DNA of 64,000 bases from Thuidium tamariscinum (lineage: Eukaryota; Streptophyta; Bryopsida; Hypnales; Thuidiaceae), in contig OX344750.2 of assembly GCA_947034885.2 (NCBI GenBank), positions 20,702,053 to 20,766,052 on the forward strand, in the 5' to 3' direction. The position numbers and the translations under genes were made by a program. The notes under the pieces are model-generated. The model saw only the letters and a program-made list of their open reading frames with translations. It made no database searches and had not been told where the DNA came from. Positions 48,280 to 63,438 of the stretch are shown here, one piece after another (position 1 is the stretch's first letter; the number at the start of each line of letters is the position of its first letter).

Positions 48280-49083
48280 GCTCACACTTTCTAATATAAA
48301 TTTTAAATTTTAGGGACATTTTTTTGATACATGTAACTATAGGATCTTGTAGTATGATAGTTTGAGAAGACGTGGAAAAAATTTAGAAATTTCTTCCATG
48401 TCTATTGTAAGATATTAGCATTTGAATTGGCATAAATACTTTTTTTGGCCTTGCAAAAAATTAGGCAGCTCCACTTCACAAAGTGACATTTGTATGAAAA
48501 AATGTCCAAAACGATTGTGCTTCTTTGCTGATTCATTCTTCAAGGCAAGCTGGTTACATGCTTGAAAAATTTGAGATCATTTCTAAAAAGTAAGTAGAAA
48601 GGAGTAGAAAATGATTCAAATTACTAAATTGTTAACTATTTATTTATAAAATTGAAAAATGTCCATCCCAATGGTTTTAATGTTGTAATAAACAATCTTC
48701 ACCTAATGTTTTTATTTTTTTCAATAATAGTGAAAATTTAGTTAAATAAAAGACCTCAAAGTTTACTATAGTGTTGAGGATCCATAATTGCTTCCAAACT
48801 AAAACTCTTCATGATTCTCTTTTCATTAATCGAAATAGAATGATTCAAAACTTACCTTGTATATATAAATCTTATAAAATCAATTTCAATGTTTTAATTC
48901 TTGGACAATAACTCTTTTTAACCATGTATTTAGAAAGTATGAAAATTGTTGGGCCTTAAAGTTGCAAATTCCTTGGATACATGTTGTCAAAAAATTTCAA
49001 AGGAAATTTTTTTTTTTTTCATAATAAGCTACTTCAAATCACTATGTTGCCCAAAAAATGCCATTTGGTCCTTTAGGGGTTAA
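48280..49083 (-). mobile_element. Family A copy (reversed, left end lost)
   Basis: The right end GGTCCTTTAGGGG|TTAA is the family A start read in reverse. The landmarks AACTATAGGATCTTGTAG and GTTGGGCCTTAAAG follow in reversed order. The other terminus, with its own TTAACCCC, is missing where it meets the family B copy at about 48280, so this copy is truncated. Confidence 0.65.
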
Positions 49084-49218
49084 GTTTGTCCACATCATAG
49101 CTCTATGCACCAAATAAATGATAGTTTCAAAGAATTTTTTTCTAATGAAATATAATCACAGAATGTCAATGAGGTGGTGTAAACATTCAAATCACTTTCT
49201 CCAAATCACATTCTATTA

Positions 49219-49816
49219 TTCCCTCCATCCCAAAATGATCTTCCGATTGCCCTTCATTTTTTGTCCCAAAATGATCTTCCAGATGCATGATCTAATGTGG
49301 AGATAAATAAAATTTGAGGTCAAAGCCATTCCTAAAGCCAACTCCAATTAGAAACATGGATTTTGAATGTTTTAGAGAGCAAGTACTGTTTCCTTCAGTT
49401 TTCATGCTAGTACACATCATTGATGAGGTCATAAGCCATATTAGTAATGGTAGGTATGGCCACATGGCCTTGGGCCATAAGATGAGAGCCTTGGTCATGG
49501 GCCACAAGCCTTGTCCTAGCCCACAAATATTTGCAACTTTACTGTTCAACATTAAATGACTAATTAAATACTGGATTTGGTCGACATGAGCTGGATGATC
49601 GTGTGGCCACTGGTGCTGGATAAAAATGTTCTATAAATTCAACTTTCGAGTACTCAAAAACTACAATTTGAAAAGAGCTTTGGAGTTCAAATTTTAGGAC
49701 AATAGGAGTGCATCTAATTCTACTCACAACTCAAAAAAATAAATTTTAAATTGTTATTTTCAAGCTTAATCTAGAGCATTTTGTCTAACAAGAAGATTAT
49801 TGTGGGACGGAGAGAG
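49219..49816. mobile_element. Stowaway-like (Tc1/mariner) non-autonomous element
   Basis: The left end TTCCCTCCATCCCAAAATGA continues TCTTC. The right end is its imperfect inverse, GAAGATTATTGTGGGACGG followed by AGAGAG, and TA flanks both sides. The CTCCCTCCRTCCC-type terminus with a TA duplication is the classic Stowaway signature in plants. A second CCCAAAATGATCTTCC lies internally at 49265-49280. About 600 bp is long for a MITE. No transposase is visible. Confidence 0.8.
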
Positions 49817-50729
49817 TATAATTTTATAATAAATAAATAAATAAAATATGCCTTGAATTGTACAAATATAATTAGACAATGTCACATTTTAAACACTTGT
49901 AAATGGGAGATTTATAAGTTCTATTAACTAAGGTAGGACCACCTATTCAACATCAAAGAGCTATACTTAATGTGGAGAGTGCAATTCATCAATCAAGAGT
50001 ACATATTCCATCCTAGTACATCCTAGTACATATTTGGTTAAGTGAAGATCTATCCTAGTTCCAAATGCTTTGAATGTTTTCTATTTTCCCCTTTTCAAGA
50101 TTGGGACTAAAAAATCTCTTGAATGATTGGAATTGGAAAAGTCTAGACACTGGCTATAGATTTGAAGCACTTTCTGGTTCCCAAAATTCATAGAAATTTC
50201 AATTTTGAGAAAAAAATTAAAAAAATTTGCAATCCCTATATTTTCTTATCTTTCTATGTGAAATAAACATACATTACCTCATATTGCTCATGATCTGACC
50301 TAGAATTGCTTAAGTGATCGGGTATAGGCGGTTCTACCAAATTGAAACAAAAAAATTCTCGCAATCCTATATTCGTCAGTACATCACTTGCCACCTAAGC
50401 ACCCCACACTTCCACGTCACCATCGTCACTCCCGTGGTGCCTTGGCCAACCTCCTTGCCGTCTTCTCGCAATACCGAAATTCTTCATGAGCTCCTCGCCA
50501 TCGCCATCGCCATCGCGATCGGCTCTTGTAATGATTCCCTTATTTACTCCATAATCATATTAGTTCTCATATTCTTGCAACGCAATTCCTTCTCCTTTCG
50601 CTTCGCTTTTCAGTTTTCCAAACCTTGATTGAATCGGTTTGAATGAGACAGAAACTCTATTCAATTCGACACTCTGTTGTGTGTGATTGAAGATATTAGT
50701 TCAGCTAGAAGGACGCAACTGGTGTGGCG
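49817..50729. other. Upstream region of the thiolase gene
   Basis: The region is AT-rich at first, then CT-rich from about 50390 with a short GCCATC repeat at 50494-50515. That composition is common in plant 5' UTRs. An open frame across 50314-50628 has no family resemblance and is not called. Exact transcription start unknown. Confidence 0.45.
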
Positions 50730-54263
<3,534 letters not shown>

Positions 54264-55437
54264 AATCACTTAAAAATGCTACTCTATTTCTTGAGAAGTT
54301 TAAAAATCTGTTAGTGCTGGTAATATTATTGTGGTGCGTTACAATCTGTGTTAGCAACCGCATTGGATCAAAGTTGCATAAATTTTAGACTGCAAGGTTA
54401 ATTTGTAGAGGAATATTGGATTCCCAAGAGTAATCCACCATGAGTAGCGTATAAAGATATTTTTTCTTGAAAATGCAGTACAGCATTGGGTTGGATTGAG
54501 ACCTGCGTTTTACTGTGCTAACCATTCTATTAGACTGCACTAGTGCAAAATGATTCGTCTTGCGAACATTCTTGCTTCAATAATCCACGGTGTCTTCTAT
54601 CAGCAGTGATGCTTAGAAAGTCCCATACTCCCATGAGTAAAGCATGTCCTGTGCTGACAAACCTTATCCTCAAGAGAATGGGTTGACACCCCTCGTGGTG
54701 AACCCAAATTCCCGACTCCTTGTGGTTGTAACGCCATGTGCTACACCTAAATTTTGTGAGTGACAGCTTGTTGAAAAGGTAATGAAGCGCTTCCAAGCAA
54801 ATATCACATGTCTCCTAATTCAAAAAAATGAGGTCCCAGGAAGCGATTGAAGATGAGAACCATGGCAGTTCAATTTCACAATCTCACAATTTCTTGCTCA
54901 TTTAAGGGCATTCATGAAACGCAGCAGCCCTCATGTGGGCTCCATTTTCCCCTATTGGTAAAAATTCAGTCACTGGCACAATTGATCACAAAGGAGAAAC
55001 ACATTTTTAGCGACGTCTCAGAGCCTGTTCCGACATCAAGATTTCCTAATACAAATCAAATCTATTTAAAATACTATCGGAGAGTGGAGGATGTAACAGT
55101 TGCTCCTCCAAGGGACACCACAGTGGAATCAGCAACATTCACCAAAATGAAATGCCAACTATCACATTCCACCTGAACGCGCCGAATTGTTGGGCCTTCG
55201 TTTCTTGGACAGACTGGCCCTGTCCAGACACTTGAGAATTGGTTGCCCTGAGAGGACAGTGTCATCGCAAACTTCATGCTTTTCCTTCAACCCAGTGGCG
55301 AAGACAATGGATGAAGCAAGACTCAAATCAAATCAAATCAGGGGGTGGGGGTGTTCCAAGGTGGAAAAACCCGATCACTGGACTAATATCAGAGTGATAT
55401 CAGACTGGCTGAGTTCCCACTACATGGAAAGAGACAT
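54264..55437. other. Convergent intergenic region
   Basis: This lies between the stop codons of the thiolase (+) and the phosphoglycerate mutase (-), so it should contain both 3' UTRs. Short open frames at 54530-54796 and 55074-55277 on the minus strand look moderately protein-like but match no family I know, so I leave them out. A CAAAT direct repeat lies at about 55324-55338. Confidence 0.45.
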
Positions 55438-58400
55438 TCAAACAGAAACTGCGGCGTTCAAAGCTATGTAGTGCTTGATGACCCCCATCATCTCACTCCC
55501 TGTAAAGCGGCCGAGGCAACCGCGTGCAGCAGCAATCTCTCCAAACCTCGACACTGAGTCGCCTGCAACAGCTTTCGAGGGCTCCGGGCTCGCGTGAATA
55601 TCAATGGGGAGGTTCGCGGCGTCGTGGACAGGGAGAGGGAAAGGGGCGAGGTCTGTCGCGAGTACAACCTCCTCTCCCCCTCTGGCTTTCACAAAGTCTC
55701 GCACATGGCAGATGGTGAAGGGGACAGGCTCATAGCTGTGGTCTCCGTATTCGACGGGCGTGGAATGGTCTCCAGTTATGCAAATGCTGTAAGGAGTTCC
55801 GGTTTGTTTCTCGGCCTCCCACAGCAGGCGTGCCAATTGGGCGACCATGGTGTCCACTGCCTCAAATGCCTTCACTTTCAGCTTCATGGCCTTGTCGTGT
55901 CCACAGTCATCGATCGCCTGCACTCACCATATTACATGTCTTCAGGAATGTAATACTGGTGAATCCATACTAATTCAGCAGAACCGTATAAACTTAAGAA
56001 CACAAGACAGACACTAACATAGCATTCTTTATCCATTGAGGTACTACTACACCCTTTTTTTGTACAGATGGTACGATACGACATGAACAAAACAGCAGGG
56101 GGTATCTCAGCCGGCCTGAAAAGAAGGCGATTTCAAAAACGCATTCCAAAAGAGAGGCTAGTACTTTGAGGAAAGAAGAGTTACATTGTACCCAATTTCA
56201 CACAGCCTACTCTTTAGCCACTCAAGCATTCTTTCTTTTTGTAATGCGGTAAATATTGCAATGACAAAGTGTTGTTTCCTGCTTGATCATACAACCACTC
56301 AGCTGCAACCATTTGCAGCTATGCTTGCAATATATTACATTATTTCTTTTCTTACATCCGTCAAGCTTCCTCTGGTTGAATCTCAAGCTTTCCCTCATTG
56401 TATCTTTTATGTATAAAAGGGAGAATGGGCATCATGGATACACAAGATTTAGGGTATCATGGGCGATTCCAAGGTGTAACAGGGATTCTAAGGTACCCTA
56501 AAGAATCTTATAAAGTGACCAGCCAGATTGTAGAAACAATCAATCCCATTATCTCTCCTATTTCGGCACTTGAACACCTATAACGGAGCGAAAGAGATAA
56601 ATTCCAGCATATGAGTGGTTGGAGGCCACAAAAAATGCACCAAAATAGAAATTGAGCTGAAGACTTGGACTTGGACATGAGAATGCAAGTCACTGCAAGG
56701 ATTGCAGAGCAGTCAATATTCAGAATCTGGGTCGAGTTGTACCTTAACATGGAGAAATCCAAAGTCATAACCTTCGGCATATCCCGGTTTCCCTTCTTCC
56801 TGCCCAGGAACAAAGACGTTGGGCGGAGGAGTCAAGGGAGCCGCCAAAGCTTTGGCAATTGCAACTGCCTTGTTGGTGATAAGGGTCCGATAGTCGCCAG
56901 TAGTCCCTGGTGCGTCCAGGATGTCGATGCCCAGGGATAATCCTAGTCCTGCAATGATCTTCGTCGGAGCCACCATGCATGGTCGCAGACCTTGCACCTC
57001 CTTAAACGTTGGCACCTAACCCAAAAACCAACAGCAAATTCTAAGTCCCGACATCAACTACTATGGCGGACATAACATTTTTAAGGAGCTCCCTCAACAC
57101 CCTTGAAAAAAATGAACAGATTCTTTTTGCGCGCAACCTTGATCTGGCCACTCACTAAACGCCATGCATGCGGTCTACACTGAACGCTAGATTTGAGTCT
57201 TTTGGGGAGCGTTGCCATCTATAGTAGAGAAGGTAAGTTCTCACTGAGCATCAGGCATGCTCTCAACGGTGAATATGTTAGACTCTTAAGTCTTACTTTG
57301 GGTAGCCATCCATAGTGGAAAAGGTAAGTTTTCACGAATGTTATGAAAGGGCCAAATTGGGGGATTGGAGAAGTTAGGATTTAATAACACACATCAATCA
57401 CAAATGATAAGGAAGCGCCACACCGGGGGATTGGGGAGGATGATGTTCAGGGTGTAGGGTGAGGGGTTGATAACATACATCAATGCGGATACCGCAGCCT
57501 CGCAGCAGTACAACATTGGCGATGGCCTTGCCCTGTTTCTTGCGCTCCGCATTGAGAGGGTGTGACCGCAGGATCCCGCGAATCACATCCGAAAGCTCGT
57601 TCACAACGTTCGCCGTGTGCGCGGCCTCCTTGGTGTCGTCCAGTGGCTTCACTTTGAGCAACAAACGATGGTCCTTCAAAGGGTCGGATCCTGAGATGTT
57701 GCCACTCAGGCCAGGCCCACTCACAACCACCCCACATCGGTGCTCCGTTGCATACCTGGGAACACATCATACCCCTCGTTCTTCAGTAGCAGTGGTACGG
57801 CCCATAATAAGAACAATGCCAACTAAGGCTTCTCTAGAGCAAAGACGCGCCAAATCATAGAATATCACCCTAAACCCAAACCTCTCACATGTGATGACAA
57901 TGGCTCATTGGCTTGAAGATCTCTCTCTTGTTCCGATTCAGCTGAAATTTGCAAAACAAGGTGCGAGACTAGGAATTCTTTTCATGCCAGTTGAGAGGGA
58001 CCGAACAAGGGTTTTCTAGAATGCTATGGTGCAGAAACATTCCAAAAGCAAAGAAAAAAGCGATTCTATACGTTCACTAATCTCTAGCTAGACAAAACCT
58101 TCGCATGGCGTAGACGATTGTAAATTCTGAAGATAGGTTACACGACTGCAACTCAACGGACCGCCCCATTCGGTAGGTGTGTACAGACTGGTGCGAAGCA
58201 TGTTGTGTTCAAGATACTCCAAGGTTTAGAAATTCTAGAAGAGGTTCGAAACCCTAAAAGAACAAGAGACAATTGAGGCAAGTGTCCCAAAACGAAAAGA
58301 AGGGAAAAAAAAGGATATTGCGTACCGCACAGACACTTTGTACTGTGGAAACGACGGCAACTTGAGACCATTGAGAGCAGCACAGAGAATCGGTCCAGGC

Positions 58401-59212
58401 TCCTCGAAATGACGATCGGCTCGACGACTGGTCACCACTCCTGATTCCTCATCGATGGTTGCAAAGTTACTCTGCCAAAAACAAGTCACCCCCAACAACG
58501 TGGGCTCGAAAGTTCAAATACACCGACAAATGCGCAGCCCAGAATTCGCTTCGTCAAATTCGAAACTCGAACGTTCGATAAATGCTTTGACAGACATTCG
58601 AAACCCTGAATTCGACACCACTCGAAAGTTCCACAAACGCTTTGACACAAATTCGAAACCCTAAATTCGACACTATTCGAAAGTCCGACAAATGCTTCAA
58701 CAATTTCGAAACCCTACTGAAGTTCACTCTATTCGAAAGTTCCACGAATGCTTCGATGTATTCGAAACCCTGAATTCGATACCATTCGAAAGTTCCACAA
58801 ACGCCCTTGCCAAATTCGAAACCCTAACTTCGACACCAATTCGAGCTTTCGACAAATGCTTCGACAAACCCTAACTTCGATCCCATTGGAAATGAGCGAG
58901 CACCTTGAAGGCGATGTCGCCAGGGACCATCGCCAATCCCGCGCCGAGCGACTCAAACGCTCCTCGCCCTCGGTAGTAGACGCGTGGGTTGTACCCCAGT
59001 AACGACAAATGCGCCGTGTCGCTCCCACACCCGAGCCCGGGCTCCACGGGGTCCATCAACCCGCTGATGCCCCCACTCGCAAGCGCATCTAGATTCGGAG
59101 TCTTGGCGGCCTCCACAGGAGACTGGAACCCCAAGGAGGGAATGGCCACATCGCCCAACCCGTCCACCAGAATGAACGCCACTCGCGCCTTCGGGACGCC
59201 CGTGTCCCCCAT
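55438..59212 (-). CDS. Cofactor-independent phosphoglycerate mutase, archaeal ApgM-type plant homologue, 5 exons
   Basis: Minus-strand exons are 59212-58904, 58471-58326, 57755-57479, 57015-56743 and 55917-55438, giving 494 residues with every splice phase consistent. It belongs to the alkaline phosphatase superfamily. Metal and catalytic motifs are visible: Asp17 in ILVDGLGD, the phosphorylated Ser64 in GCGSDTAHLS, a RRADRHFEE block, GDYRT, the AIDDCGHDK pair and TGDHSTPVEYGDHS. ApgM interconverts 3- and 2-phosphoglycerate in glycolysis. The role of this second plant type beside the canonical iPGM is less certain. The start at MGDTGVPKARVAF fits the family; a longer frame upstream has no ATG. 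Intron 1 is filled by a TTCGAA-rich minisatellite. The gene converges on the thiolase and diverges from the ARID gene. Confidence 0.95.
58545..58880. repeat. TTCGAAACCCT minisatellite in intron 1 of the mutase gene
   Basis: About six units of roughly 55-65 bases each contain ATTCGAAACCCT, a TTCGA.AC.A block, TTCGAAAGTTCCAC and AAATGCTT. Spacing and sequence vary, so it is an imperfect tandem array. It nearly reaches the exon 1 donor at 58903. Runs of TTCnnGAA-like motifs resemble heat-shock elements, but the repeat explains them without invoking regulation. Confidence 0.85.
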
Positions 59213-61266
59213 TGGAAGCTCTCCGATCCTTCGAAACAGATCGGGTTTGTTAAGTATCAAAAATAAGTAAGCTTATCACACACAGCCCCTAGAACTTGAA
59301 CGTCTTCTCAGCCTCGAAAGATGCAAGATGACGGAGGGGGGGGGGGGGATGCCAATTCGGACGGATTCAATCAGCTTGTGCAGTTTGCTGTTCCGCACGA
59401 GCACTACAACACTGTTATTCAAGTGGGTCAGTGGGACCATCAACCGTGACAAAAATAGACAAGAATTGCACGCACCTAAAAATGGCGATGGAAGAATCCA
59501 AAATAACAAAGTCACGGCGCGTCACTCATGTCGTGATGCAGTGTTTGTTGGGGGGTATCACCTAGGTTTTATATAGATATCACCAAGTATCATCCAATGA
59601 TCACATGAGTATTGAGGGCTACTTCTCCACCATGCCCAAAAAATCATCACTGAGCTCGATCCACAGCTTGTCACAGGATACCACTAGGTTGCCAATTCGC
59701 AATTTTCGATTTCTAGGACCATGAAGGGTCCATATATAGTTGATCAATCCCAACTTATTGCAGAATTCGTCTTCTTTCCTTGCGAAATCCGCTGCAATCA
59801 ATCGAGAAGGATCGGAATTGATCGCAGAATCAAATAGTCAGGTTCGAAATCGAACCCAACAACATAATGTTGAACAACAACGATTAAAACGATGCTGCAT
59901 GTCTTTTGTTTTCAAATTTTCAGATTTCCCCGACATTGAGAAGCAAGGTTCCTACTCTATTGCCATTCCAACCTGCTGCCGTTCCATTCAATCCTCGAAT
60001 AGCACTTGAAAATCTGTTCTTGCTCGGTGTGAGCTTCGTGTGCGCTTTTCAGACTCCTCCTCAAGTTGCCCGTCCCGAACTCGCGAAGCCGCCTCCACAC
60101 TCTCTCGAACGCCACCTAACTTAAGGTAGAAGGCTCAGAAACCGCTCATCTAAGGGCTGGTTCGCATTTTTACAGTATTTCTTTAGATGGGAACATTTTT
60201 AGCTCATTTTTCAGACCAAGAAAAATTGATGGAAAATCTAGCCCAAGTGGTTTCATATTTTTTGAAACATTATTGAATTACTTATGAATTTTCAAAGGAG
60301 ATGTGTCCTAGGTCCCTATTTATGTTCCTAGGTCCTTCATATACTGTTCACTTGCAATTCTAAAGAAAAATGGGGAAAGCAAAGACAATGATTGGCTCTT
60401 GTGATAAAGAATGCTTTTTCCTTCACTTCATTCAATGACTCGTGAGATCAATTTATAAACTGGATCATGTCCATTCTACAACCAGTTATAGGGGCGGTTC
60501 TTAATGCCCGAACTGTTTTCGAGCCCTCTACTTTACATGTCAAAACACACTGACTGGGACGCCAGGTAGGATTTATCGACCTCTCCAAGGAATGAAGCTA
60601 CGCCACGTGGACAAGCTTGGTGGCACCTCAAAGAGTATTTTAGGCGCCATCGGGTACTGTCAGGAGCTTCGGTTTTCGTGCAGCTCGAAGAGTGTCTATC
60701 GAAGCTTTCAAATCGTCCCTGCCAGCTTCAGTTTCAGAGATCAAATGCCTCGTTAGAATTTCGAACTGCTGCAGTATGAGATTCAGTAGTGAACTCGGAA
60801 GCCTTCTTTAGAGAGTTCTCGCTTACAACCTTTCACGTTTAGGTGTACTGTACACTTCGTGCGGCAGGTATTTGAAAAATTTGCGCATACATTTGTTTGC
60901 TACTGATTTTGGTACCATTTTTCACGTTGTTTTGAAGCTACCAGACGGCGCTCTACTCTCTGGAGCTACGCGTTGTGCTGTCGTCGAGTGTTTTGTTGTG
61001 AACAGTTGGTTGCGTCGTTGCTGGTTTAATGAGAGTCATAAGTGTCTAGAGTAGTGCAGGACCAGCTACTTCACGATCATATCTTGTTCATTTTAGCACA
61101 TTATAACTATTGAAAAGTGGAGAGCTCAGGCGGTAAGATGAAAGAGTTTGGGGTATAAGGGTCACCAATTCTAGGTCGTGAGTGGGAGGAAGGGTTTAGC
61201 AAGGGTTTAGCATGGAGTGAAGGCCCGGGAAAAAGCGAAGGAGAGTACGTGTGGACTGTGAAGAGG
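59213..61266. other. Divergent intergenic region between mutase and ARID genes
   Basis: It presumably carries both promoters. It contains a 14-base G-run at about 59336-59349. Two overlapping plus-strand frames (59740-60009 and 59906-60124) have a mixed, protein-like composition but no motif I recognise. I cannot decide between an unannotated small exon and 5' UTR. Confidence 0.45.
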
Positions 61267-63438
61267 ATGGAGGTGTCGCCGTTGAAAGCACAAACGCCGC
61301 CAAGTGCTGTGCACCAAAATGGAGGAACGCCAGCTCCATCAGTGCCACTTGAAGAGCAATTGCAACAAGCAGTGACACCCTGCTCAGAAGCAGTGCCGGT
61401 GACGACCCCCCCAGCAGCAGGTGCGTTGCTGTCGCCCCGCATTGCGTTAAACCAGTCGTACCCGGCTGCGCTTGCGGAGCATCTGGCAGTTGTGGCTAGC
61501 AAGGAGCTCTTTCTCGACACTCTCACCAAGTTCCACCTCGCGCTCGGCACTCGCATCGTGTAAGCTTTCCCTGCACAGAGTTTCACCTCCTTCAATTCCC
61601 CCCATTCTTCTCGCCTTCTCTTTGTCACGTCTTTCTTCAGCACTCATCGTGTTCTTTTGCCCTTGTCAATTGCCATGTACCCTAAACCCTTGACTTTGCA
61701 AATCTGTATCAGTATTGCAATTCGACAATAACGTTCTGTAGCTCTTGTGAGACTGCACGTTTCACTTTGAGACTCGGAATCAGTATTACACTTTAACTTA
61801 ACATACTTTAGGCCTTTTGATTTTGCATCTTGACTGTGAGAATCGCAAATTTGGCAGTAACGATCTTTAGCCTTTGTGAACCTGCACCAAATTTTCCAAC
61901 ATTTACTCTGTGAATTGGAATCAATATTGCAATTCGACATAACATTCTTTAGCCTCTGAGAGTTTGCACTTTGACAATTAGAGTTAGCACTCTTGTTTTT
62001 ACACGACATTCCTTAGCCCATGTGAGCTTGCACGTTGGACTTTGAGACTTTGAATCAGTACATTGCATCTTGACATGTATGATTGGCCTAAGATTGGTTG
62101 ACTTTTTAAACAGTAGCTAGCACGTTTCTATTCCCATTAAGCTTTTTTGGCTCTTTGAAAAATACTACTAATGACGAACCCTAAACAAAAGGTACAAAAT
62201 TGAATTAAACATTGGATAGTATTAGGATGATGTTTGGATTCTTGGATGTATCTTGGGCCATTAATGAGTGTCATGATAGTTTTTAGATTTTTGTGATCTT
62301 CACATCTTTGTAGTTCATAAAGGTTTTATATGTTTACAAAATGTTCTATAACCAAAAGATTTTTTTATGCCTATTTTGAGCCTTCATTAAAAGATTTGAA
62401 AATCCTTTGTAAGTACACTCTTCATGAGGAAGTTTGATTGTAGTGACCACTAGCTTATATGCTAAGGAATCATTGTTTTTTTTGTGAGGCTAAACAATCT
62501 TGATAGCATTGGCTATGCACCTTTGCAATGTCTATGGAAATTGAAAACATGTCTTATCATGACAAATGGTGACATTTTGGTCATTTCAATTTTAATGATA
62601 TGTTTTAAAGATCATTGCATTTTTAGATGTTAAGTAAGGACTTGATGTGAGGGTACATGAAGACAACATCATGATCATTAGGTGTTTTACTCTACTTATG
62701 AATATATAATTAGGATTGACAAAATATTGATACTAATAATAATAGGTGTAGTTGTAACTAGTAAACTACAAGTGTTTGCTATTCAATTTATAGTTGAAAA
62801 ATTAAGCATTCAAATCACTTGAAGTCTTTGTATTAATTTCATGTATTGGAGGCATTTCCATGTAAGCAATTTAGGTATTAGACTATAGGTTCTTGTATGT
62901 TTGGCCTATTGGATTCTCAAAGCAACATGGAGACTTCTATCAATTAAGAGCAAATAGAGCATAGAAAAGTACATCTTTAGAGAGAAAAAACCTAGTCATT
63001 ATCTTTTTCAAGAATAGAAAAATTTGTATAGTGCATAGAAAAGTAATGGAATTGTTTTGGAAGCTCTTTTTATTGTGAAATCTATGTAATCATTTATGAT
63101 TTGATTTATGATTCCATTCACCAATGATCAAAAGGTGCATATTTTTCTTCTTTAAACATACATATTTAATCAATGATTTGAATACTTTATAACCAACATG
63201 AGATCCATCCCTAGATAGTCAAATGATGCATTTAGAATCCTATTGTTTTTTGCACACTATACCTTGTTACCAATTTGTAAGTTCCCCTTCATGTAAATAG
63301 TAATTTTAAAATTGTTGATTTACCTATCAAATCTTACATATTGATCTTGTCTTCTATAGGATTCCAAAAATGGGGGGCAAGGACCTTGACTTACATGTTC
63401 TCTATGTGGAAGTAACACAACGAGGTGGGCTACAACAG
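61267..63438 (+). CDS. ARID-domain protein, probably ARID-HMG transcription factor (5' part, runs off the window)
   Basis: Two exons are visible, 61267-61559 and 63360-63438, with a 1.8-kb intron whose phase fits (CGC ATC GT|G ATT CCA). The N-terminus (MEVSPLKAQTPPSAVHQN...) is Pro/Ala-rich and probably disordered. An ARID fold begins at KELFLDTLTKFHLALGTRIV and continues into IPKMGGKDLDLHVLYVEVTQ and RGGLQQ, matching the family pattern LxxFH...GT.(I/V)P..GGK.LDL..LY..V..RGG. In plants this ARID subtype is usually followed by an HMG box in nuclear HMGB9/10/11/15-like proteins that bind AT-rich DNA. The HMG part would lie beyond 64000, so that label is inference. The second exon ends at CAG|GTGTTT. 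Confidence 0.88.

Noticed and set aside
50314..50628. Plus-strand frame of 104 codons upstream of the thiolase
   Set aside because: Contains a GCCATC simple repeat and hydrophobic runs without a family match; best explained as 5' flank or UTR.
59740..60124. Two plus-strand frames between the mutase and ARID genes
   Set aside because: Plausible composition but no motif, no conserved neighbour exon, and no second line of evidence.
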